Positions 15,346-23,502 of a DNA stretch of 34,242 nucleotides are shown piece by piece. Made by a program: the position numbers and the translations under genes. A model generated the notes under the pieces. That model ran no database searches and was not told where the DNA came from. It saw nothing but the letters and a program-made list of their open reading frames with translations. The number at the start of each line of letters is the position of its first letter. The first letter of the stretch is position 1. The DNA is from Streptomyces beijiangensis (lineage in GTDB: Bacteria > Actinomycetota > Actinomycetes > Streptomycetales > Streptomycetaceae), in contig NZ_JAFLRJ010000340.1 of NCBI RefSeq assembly GCF_017315755.1, forward strand, positions 1-34,242, in the 5' to 3' direction.

Positions 15346-16770
15346 TCAGGGGGTGATGGGCGTGCCCAGCAGGCCCGCCATCCACGCCTCGACCTCCTCG
15401 GACCTGCGCGGCAGCGCGCCCGACAGGTTCTCGTTGCCGTCCTCGGTCACCAGGATGTCGTCCTCGATCCGGACGCCGATGCCCCGGTACTCCGCGGGGA
15501 CGGAGAGGTCGTCGGCCTGGAAGTACAGTCCGGGCTCGACGGTGAGGACCATGCCCGGGGCCAGGGCGGTGTCCACGTAGGTCTCGTTACGGGCCTGGGC
15601 GCAGTCGTGGACGTCCAGGCCGAGCATGTGACCGGTGCCCGCCATGGTGAAGCGGCGCTGCAGACTCAGTTCGTACACGCGCTCGGCCGGGCCTTCGAGG
15701 ATGCCCCACTCGACGAGACGCTCGGCCAGCAGCCGCTGGGACGCCTCGTGGAAGTCCCGGTAGTCCGCGCCGGGGCGCACCGCGTCGATGCCGGCCTGCT
15801 GGGAGTCGTACACCGCGTCGTAGATCTTGCGCTGGAGCGGCGTGAAGGTGCCGGAGACCGGGAGGGTGCGGGTGACGTCGGCGGTGTAGAGAGTCCTGGT
15901 CTCCACGCCCGCGTCGAGCAGCAGGAGTTCGCCGGGGCGGACCTGGCCGTCGTTGCGTACCCAGTGCATGATCGTGGCGTGCTCGCCGGCCGCACAGATC
16001 GAGCCGTAGCCGACGTCGTTGCCCTCGACGCGCGCGCGGCGGAAGAAGGTGCCTTCGAGCCAGCGCTCAGAAGTGGCCACGGCGTGCGCCAGCTCCTTGA
16101 CGACATCGGTGAATCCCTTGGTCGTCGCGTCGCACGCCTTGCGCATCTCGCCGATCTCCCACGCGTCCTTGACCAGCCGGAGCTCGGAGAGGGCCTCCTC
16201 CAGCTCGGCGTCGCGCTCCGCGTCCGTGGTGACCGCGGCCTCCAGCCGGGAGTCGTGGCCGCGGACGATACGGGTGGGCGCCTCGGGGAGCGCGGCAAGC
16301 TCGGCCGCCGCCTCGCGCACATCGTGCGCGGGCATGCCCAGGCGCGCCTCCTGCTCGGTGAGCGAGTAGCGGCGGCCGACCCAGAGCTCGGCTTCGGCGG
16401 CGCCGAGCCAGAACGAACCGTCCTCGCGGGAGGAGCGGGGCAGCTGGAAGCAGTGGGCGTCGTGGCCGCCGTCGGTGGTGGGCTCCAGGACGAGGAGGCC
16501 GTCGACACCCTGGTCGCCGGTGAGATGGACATAGCCGCTGTACGGGCGGAAGGGGTAGTCGCTGTCGTTGGAGCGGACCTTGAGCCGGCCGGCCGGGATC
16601 AGCAGGCGCTCGCCGGGGAAGCGCGCGGAGAGCGCGGCGCGGCGGGCGGCCGCGTACGGGGCCTGCTCGACTGGGCCGATGCCGTGCAGCTCGGTGTCGG
16701 CCCAGTCCTTGCGCATCAGTGCGGCGAGCTCGTCGGGTACAGAGGGGTAGAGGCTGTTCTTGCGGGCCAT
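15346..16770 (-). CDS. Xaa-Pro aminopeptidase (aminopeptidase P family)
   Basis: This is a 474-aa M24B metallopeptidase that removes the N-terminal residue from peptides with proline at position 2. The N-terminal creatinase-like domain (1-190) is followed by the pita-bread fold with all five dinuclear metal ligands visible: Asp286 (LLLDAG), Asp298 (YTADVTRT), His381 (GTGHMLGLDVHD), Glu412 (TVEPGLYF) and Glu436 (GVRIEDDIL). There is no signal peptide, so it is cytoplasmic. The ATG has a GGAAGG ribosome site; the longer upstream frame overlaps the divergent gene and was rejected. It shares an 86-nt divergent intergenic region with the hydroxyproline operon, suggesting a role in releasing proline or hydroxyproline from peptides. 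Confidence 0.93.
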   Translation of the reverse strand: MARKNSLYPSVPDELAALMRKDWADTELHGIGPVEQAPYAAARRAALSARFPGERLLIPAGRLKVRSNDSDYPFRPYSGYVHLTGDQGVDGLLVLEPTTDGGHDAHCFQLPRSSREDGSFWLGAAEAELWVGRRYSLTEQEARLGMPAHDVREAAAELAALPEAPTRIVRGHDSRLEAAVTTDAERDAELEEALSELRLVKDAWEIGEMRKACDATTKGFTDVVKELAHAVATSERWLEGTFFRRARVEGNDVGYGSICAAGEHATIMHWVRNDGQVRPGELLLLDAGVETRTLYTADVTRTLPVSGTFTPLQRKIYDAVYDSQQAGIDAVRPGADYRDFHEASQRLLAERLVEWGILEGPAERVYELSLQRRFTMAGTGHMLGLDVHDCAQARNETYVDTALAPGMVLTVEPGLYFQADDLSVPAEYRGIGVRIEDDILVTEDGNENLSGALPRRSEEVEAWMAGLLGTPITP

Positions 16771-16821
16771 GGGGGCACCTTCCTGGCTGATCGACGGGCG
16801 TGGAATCCAGCCTACGGATCC

Positions 16822-16850
16822 TTCTCCCAGAAAGAAACATGTGACATAGT
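16822..16850 (+). promoter_or_regulatory. Candidate promoter of hydroxyproline operon, leaderless
   Basis: TTCTCC (16822-16827) and CATAGT (16845-16850) are 17 nt apart. The -10-like element ends 6 nt before the GTG at 16857, and no Shine-Dalgarno is present, so the transcript may start at or next to the start codon. A small palindrome ATGT-G-ACAT (16839-16847) overlaps the -10, and its GTGACATAG resembles GTGATATTG (21724-21732) in front of the GntR gene. It could be an operator for that regulator. The -35 match is weak. Confidence 0.35.
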
Positions 16851-16856
16851 ACTGGC

Positions 16857-18023
16857 GTGAGCAATCGACTGACCTGCGATGTTGTGGTCGTCGGGGCGGG
16901 AATGGTGGGCGCGGCCTGTGCCCTCTACGCGGCCCGGTCGGGCCTGCGTGTGATCGTCGTCGACCGTGGCCCGGTCGCCGGCGGCACCACCGGCGCGGGC
17001 GAGGGCAATCTGCTGGTCTCCGACAAGGAACCCGGCCCCGAACTCTCCCTCGCCCTGTACTCGGGCCGGCTGTGGCAGGACGTCGCGGCCGAACCCGGTC
17101 TCGGCGAAGCGATCGAGTTCGAGCCCAAGGGCGGCCTGATGGTCGTCTCCGATCCGGACGGCCTGCACGCACTGGAGACCTTCGCGGCCGGACAGCGCGC
17201 CGAGGGCGTCGAGGCCGTGCCGGTCGCCGCCGACGCACTGCATGGACTGGAACCGCACCTCGCGGACGGTCTCGGCGGCGGCATGTACTACCCGCAGGAC
17301 TGCCAGGTGATGCCCACCCTCGCTGCCGCCCATCTCATCCGCCGCTCCGGAGCCGACCTCCGTACGGGCCGGGCGGTCACCGGCGTGCTGCGCGGCGCCG
17401 ACGGCAGGCTGACGGGCGTGCGGACCGACGGCGGTGACATCCACGCCCCGGCCGTAGTCAACGCCACGGGCACCTGGGGCGGCGAGTTCGCCGCTCTCGC
17501 AGGGGTCCATCTCCCGGTGCTGCCGCGCCGCGGCTTCGTCCTGGTCACCGAGCCGCTGCCCGCCGGGACGGTGCGCCACAAGGTGTACGACGCCGACTAT
17601 GTGGCCAACGTCGCCAGTGACTCGGCAGCGCTGCAGAGTTCGGCGGTCGTCGAGTCCACCGCGGCAGGCCCTGTGCTGATCGGCGCGACCCGCGAGCGCG
17701 TCGGCTTCGACCGTACGTTCTCGCTGCCCGCGGCCCGCATCCTGGCGGCGCAGGCCACCGCGCTCTTCCCCGTACTGGGCAGGGCGCGGGCGATCCGCAG
17801 CTATCTGGGCTTCCGCCCGTATCTGCCCGACCACCTCCCGGTGATCGGGCCCGATGCCCGGCTGCCGGGGCTGTACCACGCCTGCGGCCACGAGGGTGCG
17901 GGCATCGGACTCAGCCTGGGTACAGGGCAGTTGATCGCCCAGTCGCTGACCGGAACAACCCCGGACCTCGACCTCGCCCCGTTCCGTCCCGACCGATTCC
18001 CCGCAGAGGAGGTACCGAGGTGA
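16857..18023 (+). CDS. D-hydroxyproline dehydrogenase, FAD oxidoreductase subunit (beta-like)
   Basis: This is a 388-aa FAD-dependent oxidoreductase of the DAO family. The dinucleotide-binding motif VVVGAGMVGAACA (GxGxxG at 13-18) is at the N-terminus, and the C-terminal FAD contact region reads GLYHACGHEGAGIGLSLGTG, typical of glycine/sarcosine/proline-type oxidases. With the small [2Fe-2S] protein and the second flavoprotein encoded next, it fits the catalytic subunit of heterotrimeric D-hydroxyproline (or D-amino acid) dehydrogenases, which oxidise cis-4-hydroxy-D-proline to 1-pyrroline-4-hydroxy-2-carboxylate. The GTG start gives the complete Rossmann strand. Its stop overlaps the next GTG by 4 nt. 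Confidence 0.85.
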   Translation: MSNRLTCDVVVVGAGMVGAACALYAARSGLRVIVVDRGPVAGGTTGAGEGNLLVSDKEPGPELSLALYSGRLWQDVAAEPGLGEAIEFEPKGGLMVVSDPDGLHALETFAAGQRAEGVEAVPVAADALHGLEPHLADGLGGGMYYPQDCQVMPTLAAAHLIRRSGADLRTGRAVTGVLRGADGRLTGVRTDGGDIHAPAVVNATGTWGGEFAALAGVHLPVLPRRGFVLVTEPLPAGTVRHKVYDADYVANVASDSAALQSSAVVESTAAGPVLIGATRERVGFDRTFSLPAARILAAQATALFPVLGRARAIRSYLGFRPYLPDHLPVIGPDARLPGLYHACGHEGAGIGLSLGTGQLIAQSLTGTTPDLDLAPFRPDRFPAEEVPR

Positions 18024-18331
18024 GGCGTACTCCTCTCGACCTCGTACGCGCCGAACCCGGCCCCGCGTACACCGTCACCTTCGACGGCCGCGAGATCCCG
18101 GTGCTGCCCGGCCAGACCGCCGCGGCCGCACTCTGGTCCGCGGGCATCACCTCCTGGCGTACGACCAGGAGAACCGGCGAGCCGCGCGGGGTCTTCTGCG
18201 GCATCGGCGTCTGCTTCGACTGCCTGGTGACGATCAACGGCCGCCCCAACCAACGGGCTTGCCTCGTCCCCGCCGAACCGGGCGACGTCATCACGACGCA
18301 GGAAGGGACCGGCCACGATGGGCGGAACTGA
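18020..18331 (+). CDS. D-hydroxyproline dehydrogenase, [2Fe-2S] subunit (gamma-like)
   Basis: This is a 103-aa ferredoxin-like protein of the Fer2_4 type. Four cysteines, Cys60, Cys65, Cys68 and Cys81 (spacing CX4CX2CX12C, in FCGIGVCFDCLV and QRACLVP), form the [2Fe-2S] site. Such small proteins are the electron-transfer subunits of heterotrimeric sarcosine/hydroxyproline dehydrogenases and sit between the two flavoprotein genes, as here. The GTG overlaps the previous stop, and the 3' end overlaps the next gene by 14 nt, so the three subunits are translationally coupled. Confidence 0.9.
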   Translation: MRRTPLDLVRAEPGPAYTVTFDGREIPVLPGQTAAAALWSAGITSWRTTRRTGEPRGVFCGIGVCFDCLVTINGRPNQRACLVPAEPGDVITTQEGTGHDGRN

Positions 18332-19730
18332 GCAGCACACCCTCGTCGTGATCGGGGCGGGCCCGGCGGGGATCGCGGCCGCGCTGGCGGCGGCGGACGC
18401 GGGGGTACGGGTGACGATCGTGGACTCCGCCCCGCAGGCGGGAGGCCAGTTCTACCGCCGCCCGGCGGCGGGCCTCGGCGCGCGGCGCCCGCAGGCGCTG
18501 CACCATGCGTGGGGGACGTGGGAATCGCTGAACGCCCGGCTGCAGGCGCACATCGCGGCGGACCGCATCCGTCACCTGACCGACCATCATGTCTGGTTCG
18601 TGGAAAGGCTGGAGACAGCCTTCACCGTGCACGCGCTCGTCGGACCCGAGCAGACCGATCCTGACACGGTCACCGCCGACGCGGTCGTGCTCGCCACCGG
18701 CGGGTACGAGAAGGTGCTGCCGTTCCCCGGCTGGACGCTGCCCGGGGTCGTCACCGCGGGCGGTGCGCAGGCCATGCTCAAGGGCGGGCTCGTACTGCCC
18801 GGCCGTACCGTGGTCGTCGCCGGGACCGGGCCGCTCCTCATGCCGGTCGCCGCCGGACTCGCCGCCGCCGGTGCCACGATCGCCGCGTACATCGAGTCCG
18901 CCGACCCCAAGTCCCTTGTACGGCACGCCTCCACGCTGGCGCGCAATCCGGCCAAGCTCGCCGAGGGCGCGCAGTACGGGGCGGCACTCGCCCGCCACGG
19001 AGTGCCCGTACGGATGCGCCACACCGTGGTGCGGGCCCACGGCACCGCCCGCCTCGAAGCCGTCACCGTCGCCGCGCTCGACGCCGAAGGGCGCATCAGA
19101 CCGGGCACGGGGCGGCGCATCGCCTGCGACACCCTCGCCGTCGGCCACGGCATGCTGCCGCACACCGACCTCGCCGAGACGCTCGGCTGCGCCCTCGACG
19201 GAGTCCGCGTCGCCGTCGACGCCGAGCAGCGCACCGATGTGCCCGGCATCTGGGCGGCCGGTGAAGCCACCGGCATCGGGGGAGCGGTGCTCTCCCTGGC
19301 CGAGGGCGAGATCGCCGGACACTCCGTCGCGGCACAGTTGCAGGGGACCGACCCGGACCCGCGCGGCTGGTCGGCCGCCGCGAAGACCCGCTCCCGGTTG
19401 CGCGCCTTCTTCGCCGCGATCGACACCGTGTACGCACCGCCCGCGCACTGGCCCGAGTCCGTCACCGACGAGACCGTCCTCTGCCGCTGCGAGGAGGTGA
19501 CCGCCGGTGAGATCCGCGAGGCCGTCGAGGGACTCGGCGCGGGCGATCTGCGTACGGTCAAACTCCTGACCCGCGCCGGAATGGGCTGGTGCCAGGGGCG
19601 GATCTGCGCCCCCGGGGTCGCGGGTGTCGCGGGCTGCCCCGCGGACACCGCACGGCGGCCCTTCGCCCGCCCCGTACCCCTCGGCGTACTGGCCGGGCCC
19701 GCAGACACAGAGCCGAATCGACACCACTGA
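18318..19730 (+). CDS. D-hydroxyproline dehydrogenase, large FAD/NAD(P) subunit (alpha-like)
   Basis: This is a 470-aa pyridine-nucleotide-disulfide-type oxidoreductase. The first Rossmann motif is VVIGAGPAGIAAALAAADAG (GxGxxG at 13-18), and a second nucleotide-binding motif is TVVVAGTGPLLMPVAAGLAAAG. The C-terminus carries a BFD-like [2Fe-2S] domain with CRCEEVTAGEI and WCQGRICAP, giving four cysteines (CxC and CX4C). This is the usual layout of the alpha subunit of hydroxyproline/opine-type dehydrogenases, which passes electrons from the catalytic subunit to an acceptor. The start lies 14 nt inside the preceding gene. Confidence 0.88.
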   Translation: MGGTEQHTLVVIGAGPAGIAAALAAADAGVRVTIVDSAPQAGGQFYRRPAAGLGARRPQALHHAWGTWESLNARLQAHIAADRIRHLTDHHVWFVERLETAFTVHALVGPEQTDPDTVTADAVVLATGGYEKVLPFPGWTLPGVVTAGGAQAMLKGGLVLPGRTVVVAGTGPLLMPVAAGLAAAGATIAAYIESADPKSLVRHASTLARNPAKLAEGAQYGAALARHGVPVRMRHTVVRAHGTARLEAVTVAALDAEGRIRPGTGRRIACDTLAVGHGMLPHTDLAETLGCALDGVRVAVDAEQRTDVPGIWAAGEATGIGGAVLSLAEGEIAGHSVAAQLQGTDPDPRGWSAAAKTRSRLRAFFAAIDTVYAPPAHWPESVTDETVLCRCEEVTAGEIREAVEGLGAGDLRTVKLLTRAGMGWCQGRICAPGVAGVAGCPADTARRPFARPVPLGVLAGPADTEPNRHH

Positions 19731-19749
19731 CGATGAAATGGGAACGCGG

Positions 19750-20649
19750 ATGACCACCACCGAGAAGACCTTCCCCTGGCGTGGCGTGCTCGTCGCCACC
19801 GCCCTGCCTCTCGACGCCGACCTGAGCGTCGACTTCGACGCTTTCGCCGCACACTGCACCTGGCTGGTGGAGAACGGCTGCGACGGCGTGGTCCCCAACG
19901 GCTCGCTCGGCGAGTACCAGGTCCTCACCGACGACGAGCGCACCAAGGTCGTCGAGACCGCCGTGGCCGCCATCGGCGGGGAGCGCGTGATGCCCGGTGT
20001 CGCCGCCTATGGATCCGCCGAGGCCCGCCGCTGGGCCGAGCAGGCGCGCGACGCGGGCTGCGCGGCCGTGATGCTGCTCCCGCCGAACGCGTACAAGGCC
20101 GACGAGCGCTCCGTCCTCGCCCACTACGCCGAGGTCGCGAAGGCGGGCATAGACATCGTCGCGTACAACAACCCGCACGACACCAAGGTCGACCTGACCC
20201 CCGCGCTCCTCGCCAGGCTCCACGAGGCAGGTCACATCCGCGCCGTGAAGGAGTTCTCCGGCGACGTCCGCCGCATCTATGAGATCGCTGAACTCGCCCC
20301 GGAACTCGATGTGTTGGTCGGCGCGGACGACGTACTCCTCGAACTCGCCATCGCCGGCGCCAAGGGCTGGGTCTCCGGCTATCCGAACGCCCTGCCCAAG
20401 TCGACCGTAGAGCTGTACAAGGCCGCGATCGCCGGTGACCTCGCCACCGCCGTCCCGCTCTACCGTCAGCTGCACGCACTGCACCGCTGGGACTCCAAGG
20501 TCGAGTTCGTCCAGGCGATCAAGCTCTCCATGGACATCGTCGGCCGGCACGGCGGCCCGGTCCGTCCGCCGCGCGTCCCGCTGCTCCCGGAGCAGGAGCA
20601 GGCGATCCGCGCGGCCACCGAGAAGGCCGTCGCCGAGGGTCTCGCGTAG
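19750..20649 (+). CDS. DHDPS-family lyase, likely pyrroline-hydroxycarboxylate deaminase
   Basis: This is a 299-aa TIM-barrel protein of the dihydrodipicolinate synthase/N-acetylneuraminate lyase family. The Schiff-base lysine is Lys167 (IRAVKEFSGD), the general-base tyrosine is Tyr139 (AYNNPHD), and the GTTGE-like carboxylate-binding loop reads NGSLGE (50-55). In this operon the expected reaction is deamination of 1-pyrroline-4-hydroxy-2-carboxylate to alpha-ketoglutarate semialdehyde (LhpC-type), not lysine synthesis. The ATG at 19750 has GGGA with 6-nt spacing and gives the normal family length; in-frame ATGs at 19738 and further upstream have no ribosome site. It begins 19 nt after the large dehydrogenase subunit. 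Confidence 0.85.
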   Translation: MTTTEKTFPWRGVLVATALPLDADLSVDFDAFAAHCTWLVENGCDGVVPNGSLGEYQVLTDDERTKVVETAVAAIGGERVMPGVAAYGSAEARRWAEQARDAGCAAVMLLPPNAYKADERSVLAHYAEVAKAGIDIVAYNNPHDTKVDLTPALLARLHEAGHIRAVKEFSGDVRRIYEIAELAPELDVLVGADDVLLELAIAGAKGWVSGYPNALPKSTVELYKAAIAGDLATAVPLYRQLHALHRWDSKVEFVQAIKLSMDIVGRHGGPVRPPRVPLLPEQEQAIRAATEKAVAEGLA

Positions 20650-20697
20650 TACGTACGCCATCCCACCCGCCGCTATTCCAGAGGGAGTTGGACACCG

Positions 20698-21699
20698 ATG
20701 CGCAGCAAGCTCGTCCTGCACGCCGTGGACTCGCACACCGAGGGCATGCCCACCCGTGTGATCACCGGTGGCATCGGTGTGATCCCCGGCGCCACCATGG
20801 ACGAACGCCGTCTGTGGTTCCGCGAGAACCGCGACGACATCCGCAACTTCCTGATGAACGAACCGCGCGGCCACTCCGCGATGAGCGGGGCGATCCTCCA
20901 GCCGCCGACCCGGCCCGACTGCGACTACGGCGTCGTGTACATCGAGGTGTCCGGCTATCTGCCGATGTGCGGCCACGGCACCATCGGCGTCGCCACCGTC
21001 CTGGTCGAGACCGGCATGGTCCCGGTCGTCGAGCCGGTCACCACCATCCGCCTGGACACCCCGGCCGGCCTCGTCATCGCCGAGGTCGCCGTCGAGGACG
21101 GCGCGGCGAAGTCCGTCACCATCCGCAATGTCCCGTCGTTCGCGGTGGCCCTCGACCAGAAGGCCACCCTGGCCGACGGGCGGACGGTGACGTACGACCT
21201 CGCCTTCGGCGGCAACTTCTACGCGATCCTGCCGCTCGAAGAGTTCGGGCTGCCTTTCGAGCGCGAGCGCAAGGACGACATCCTCGCCGCCGGGCTCTCG
21301 CTGATGGATGCCATCAACGCCGGTGGCCCGCCGGTGCATCCGGAGAACCCGACCATCAACGGCGTCCATCACGTCTATCTCGCCGCGCCGGGCTCCGACG
21401 CCGAGCTCTCCCGGCACGCCATGGCCATCCATCCCGGCTGGTTCGACCGCTCACCCTGCGGTACGGGGACCTCCGCGCGCATGGCGCAGCTGCACGCACG
21501 CGGTGAACTCCCCCTGAACCAGGACTTCCGCAACCAGTCCTTCATCGGCACCGAGTTCACCGGCCGTCTCGTCGAGACCACCGAGGTCGCGGGCGTGCCC
21601 GCCGTGGTGCCGACCATCACCGGCCGCGCCTGGGTGACCGGCACGGCTCAGTACCTGCTGGACCCGGAAGACCCGTTCCCTGCCGGGTTCCAGCTCTGA
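20698..21699 (+). CDS. 4-hydroxyproline 2-epimerase (proline racemase family)
   Basis: This is a 333-aa proline-racemase-superfamily enzyme. Both catalytic cysteines are present, Cys91 in MCGHGTIG and Cys254 in SPCGTGTSARMA. This points to an epimerase/racemase and not to the trans-3-hydroxyproline dehydratases, which have Thr instead of the second Cys. With the dehydrogenase and deaminase upstream it should convert trans-4-hydroxy-L-proline to cis-4-hydroxy-D-proline, the first step of the bacterial hydroxyproline route. GAGGGAG precedes the ATG. It lies 48 nt after the deaminase gene and 64 nt before the regulator. Confidence 0.9.
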   Translation: MRSKLVLHAVDSHTEGMPTRVITGGIGVIPGATMDERRLWFRENRDDIRNFLMNEPRGHSAMSGAILQPPTRPDCDYGVVYIEVSGYLPMCGHGTIGVATVLVETGMVPVVEPVTTIRLDTPAGLVIAEVAVEDGAAKSVTIRNVPSFAVALDQKATLADGRTVTYDLAFGGNFYAILPLEEFGLPFERERKDDILAAGLSLMDAINAGGPPVHPENPTINGVHHVYLAAPGSDAELSRHAMAIHPGWFDRSPCGTGTSARMAQLHARGELPLNQDFRNQSFIGTEFTGRLVETTEVAGVPAVVPTITGRAWVTGTAQYLLDPEDPFPAGFQL

Positions 21700-21763
21700 G
21701 GCCGCATAATGGCAGGTGGTACGTGATATTGCATCGAGACATCGCACCGAGGAGGACCGACCG

Positions 21764-22450
21764 ATGGCCGCGACCCGCAACGGCGCCCCGTCCGCAGGGC
21801 CCGTCCTGCCCGTCCTGGGCGGCAAGCGGGAGAGCTACCGCGAGCGGGTCGCCGACGCCCTGCGGGCCGCGCTGATCGCGGGCGAGCTGCTGCCCGGCGA
21901 GGTCTACTCGGCGCCCACCCTCGCCGCCCGCTTCGGCGTCTCCGCGACGCCGGTGAGGGAAGCGATGCTGGACCTCGCCAAGGAAGGTCTGGTCGACACC
22001 GTCCCCAACAAGGGGTTCCGGGTCACCGCCGTCTCGGAGAAACAGCTCGACGAGTACACCGACATCCGCCGGCTGATCGAGATCCCGGTCACCGTCGGTC
22101 TGGTGGAGACGGCCGACCCGGTCGCCCTGGAGGCCCTGCGCCCGGTCGCCGAGGCGATCGTCACCGCGGCCGCGGCCGGTGACCTGATCGCCTACGTGGA
22201 GGCCGACACCCGATTCCACCTCGGCCTGCTGGCTCTCGCCGGCAATGAGCACCTCGTCGAGGTGGTCGGTGATCTCCGCAAGCGGGCCCGGCTGTTCGGC
22301 CTCACCGAACTGGTCGAGCGCGGTCAGCTGGAGGCCTCGGGCCAGGAGCACATCGAGCTGCTCGACGCGCTGCTCGCCCGTGACACCGAAGCCGTACGCA
22401 GCGTCATCACCCGCCACATCGGCCATGTCCGCAGCCTCTGGGCCCAGTAG
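21764..22450 (+). CDS. GntR-family (FCD) transcriptional regulator
   Basis: This is a 228-aa regulator. Residues 21-85 form a GntR winged helix (RESYRERVADALRAALI, then TLAARFGVSATPVREAMLDLAKEGLV). The C-terminal all-helical FCD domain includes the metal/ligand-binding DTRFHLGLLALAGNEHL and a terminal ITRHIGHV. The ATG at 21764 follows GAGGAGG at 8 nt; a GTG at 21716 would add 16 residues without a ribosome site. Placed at the end of the hydroxyproline genes, it is the likely repressor of that operon, with hydroxyproline or an intermediate as inducer. A 67-nt piece of this gene is duplicated at 14780-14846. It converges on the next gene with an 18-nt gap. Confidence 0.92.
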   Translation: MAATRNGAPSAGPVLPVLGGKRESYRERVADALRAALIAGELLPGEVYSAPTLAARFGVSATPVREAMLDLAKEGLVDTVPNKGFRVTAVSEKQLDEYTDIRRLIEIPVTVGLVETADPVALEALRPVAEAIVTAAAAGDLIAYVEADTRFHLGLLALAGNEHLVEVVGDLRKRARLFGLTELVERGQLEASGQEHIELLDALLARDTEAVRSVITRHIGHVRSLWAQ

Positions 22451-22468
22451 GCAGGGCGAGCGCCGTCC

Positions 22469-23422
22469 TCAGGGCGTGACAGACCGCTCCGCCGAGAAGG
22501 TCCCCCAGTCGCCGTCAGGAAGCTTCGCGCGGATCTTCACGGCGTAGCTGGTGCCGGGCTTCTCCTGTACGACGAAGCGGTACGTCGCCCGGTCCTGCGG
22601 CGCGGCCGCGCCCCATGCGATGGTCGTGGTGAGCCGCCCGTCCAAGTACATCTGATACTCCGTCACCTCGCCGCCCGTACGCGGCACCGTCCACGCCAGC
22701 TCGACGGCCCGCTCGCCCTTCGTCGTGCGGGCCTTCGCCGTGAACGCGGTGGGTTCGGTGCTCGGCCCCTGCCCGGGTGCGGACGCGGTGGTGAGATCGG
22801 CCGACGGGCTGGGCGACGAGGCGTTGTCCGCGCCGTCCCTGGCCCTGACGGTGAAGGTGTAGACGGTGGCAGGACGCAGTCCGGTGAGATGCGCCGCGGT
22901 GGCGTTCCCGCCGACGGTATGGATCTTCGACTGGCCTTGATAGATGTCGTACGAGGTCACCCGCACGTTGTCCCGCGAGCCGCCCCAGACCAGCGTCGCG
23001 GCCCGGGCGCCGTCGGCCTGTGCCCGCAGACTCCCGGGCGCGGTCGGTGACTTGTGGTCGTCCGGGACCTGCGCGGGCAGCGCCACCGGGGCAGGACCGC
23101 TGGGCGGCGATACGTTGTCCGCCGCGTCCAGGGCGCGCACGGTGAAGGTGTACGCGCTCGACGCCGTGAGCCCGCCGATGTCGACCATGGTCGTCGTGGC
23201 CGGGACGGTCTTCACCTTCACGCCCGTCCGGTACACCTCGTAGCGGGTGACGCCGTCGCCCTTCGCCGCCTGACCCCACATCACATGGGCCGAAGTCGCG
23301 CTACTGGCCTGCACGGTGACCCCGCCCGGCGCGGGCGGGGCCTGGGTGTCCGGCTGCGGTCCGGAGCAGGCGGTGAGCAGCAGGCCGAGTGCTGCGGCGG
23401 CAAGGATCGGGATGCGGCGCAC
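22469..23422 (-). CDS. Fibronectin type III lipoprotein
   Basis: This is a 317-aa secreted lipoprotein. The signal peptide ends in lipobox LLTACSG (Cys19), followed by a Pro-rich linker. Three fibronectin type III modules follow (about residues 28-118, 125-212 and 222-317), recognised by repeated TSYDIYQG / TRYEVYRT strands and VYTFTVRARDGADN motifs. No catalytic domain is attached. The GTG start has GGAGG at 7 nt; the longer upstream frame lacks a signal peptide at its front. FN3 modules in streptomycetes often accompany chitin- and cellulose-degrading enzymes, and the promoter region carries a chitinase-type/DasR operator. A surface role linked to chitin or N-acetylglucosamine is a reasonable inference but not proven. 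Confidence 0.85.
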   Translation of the reverse strand: MRRIPILAAAALGLLLTACSGPQPDTQAPPAPGGVTVQASSATSAHVMWGQAAKGDGVTRYEVYRTGVKVKTVPATTTMVDIGGLTASSAYTFTVRALDAADNVSPPSGPAPVALPAQVPDDHKSPTAPGSLRAQADGARAATLVWGGSRDNVRVTSYDIYQGQSKIHTVGGNATAAHLTGLRPATVYTFTVRARDGADNASSPSPSADLTTASAPGQGPSTEPTAFTAKARTTKGERAVELAWTVPRTGGEVTEYQMYLDGRLTTTIAWGAAAPQDRATYRFVVQEKPGTSYAVKIRAKLPDGDWGTFSAERSVTP

Positions 23423-23445
23423 GCGCAAGCCTCCGTCCGACGGGA

Positions 23446-23459
23446 ATGGTCTGGACCAT
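23446..23459. promoter_or_regulatory. DasR/chitinase-type operator (dre)
   Basis: ATGGTCTGGACCAT is a 14-nt palindrome apart from its central TG. The core matches 11 of 12 positions of the DasR consensus TGGTCTAGACCA, and read on the minus strand (TGGTCCAGACCA) matches 11 of 12 positions of the direct-repeat unit known from Streptomyces chitinase promoters. It lies 24 nt upstream of the GTG of the FN3 lipoprotein, where bound repressor would block expression. Only one copy is present. Confidence 0.7.
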
Positions 23460-23502
23460 GTATGGCACAGAGCGCGGCCGTCAGCAAGGGGGCGTGTACG
23501 CG

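Noticed and set aside
15346..17238. 630-codon version of aminopeptidase P
   Set aside because: The extra N-terminus is Arg/Pro-rich and overlaps the divergent FAD oxidoreductase gene; the ATG at 16770 has a good ribosome site.
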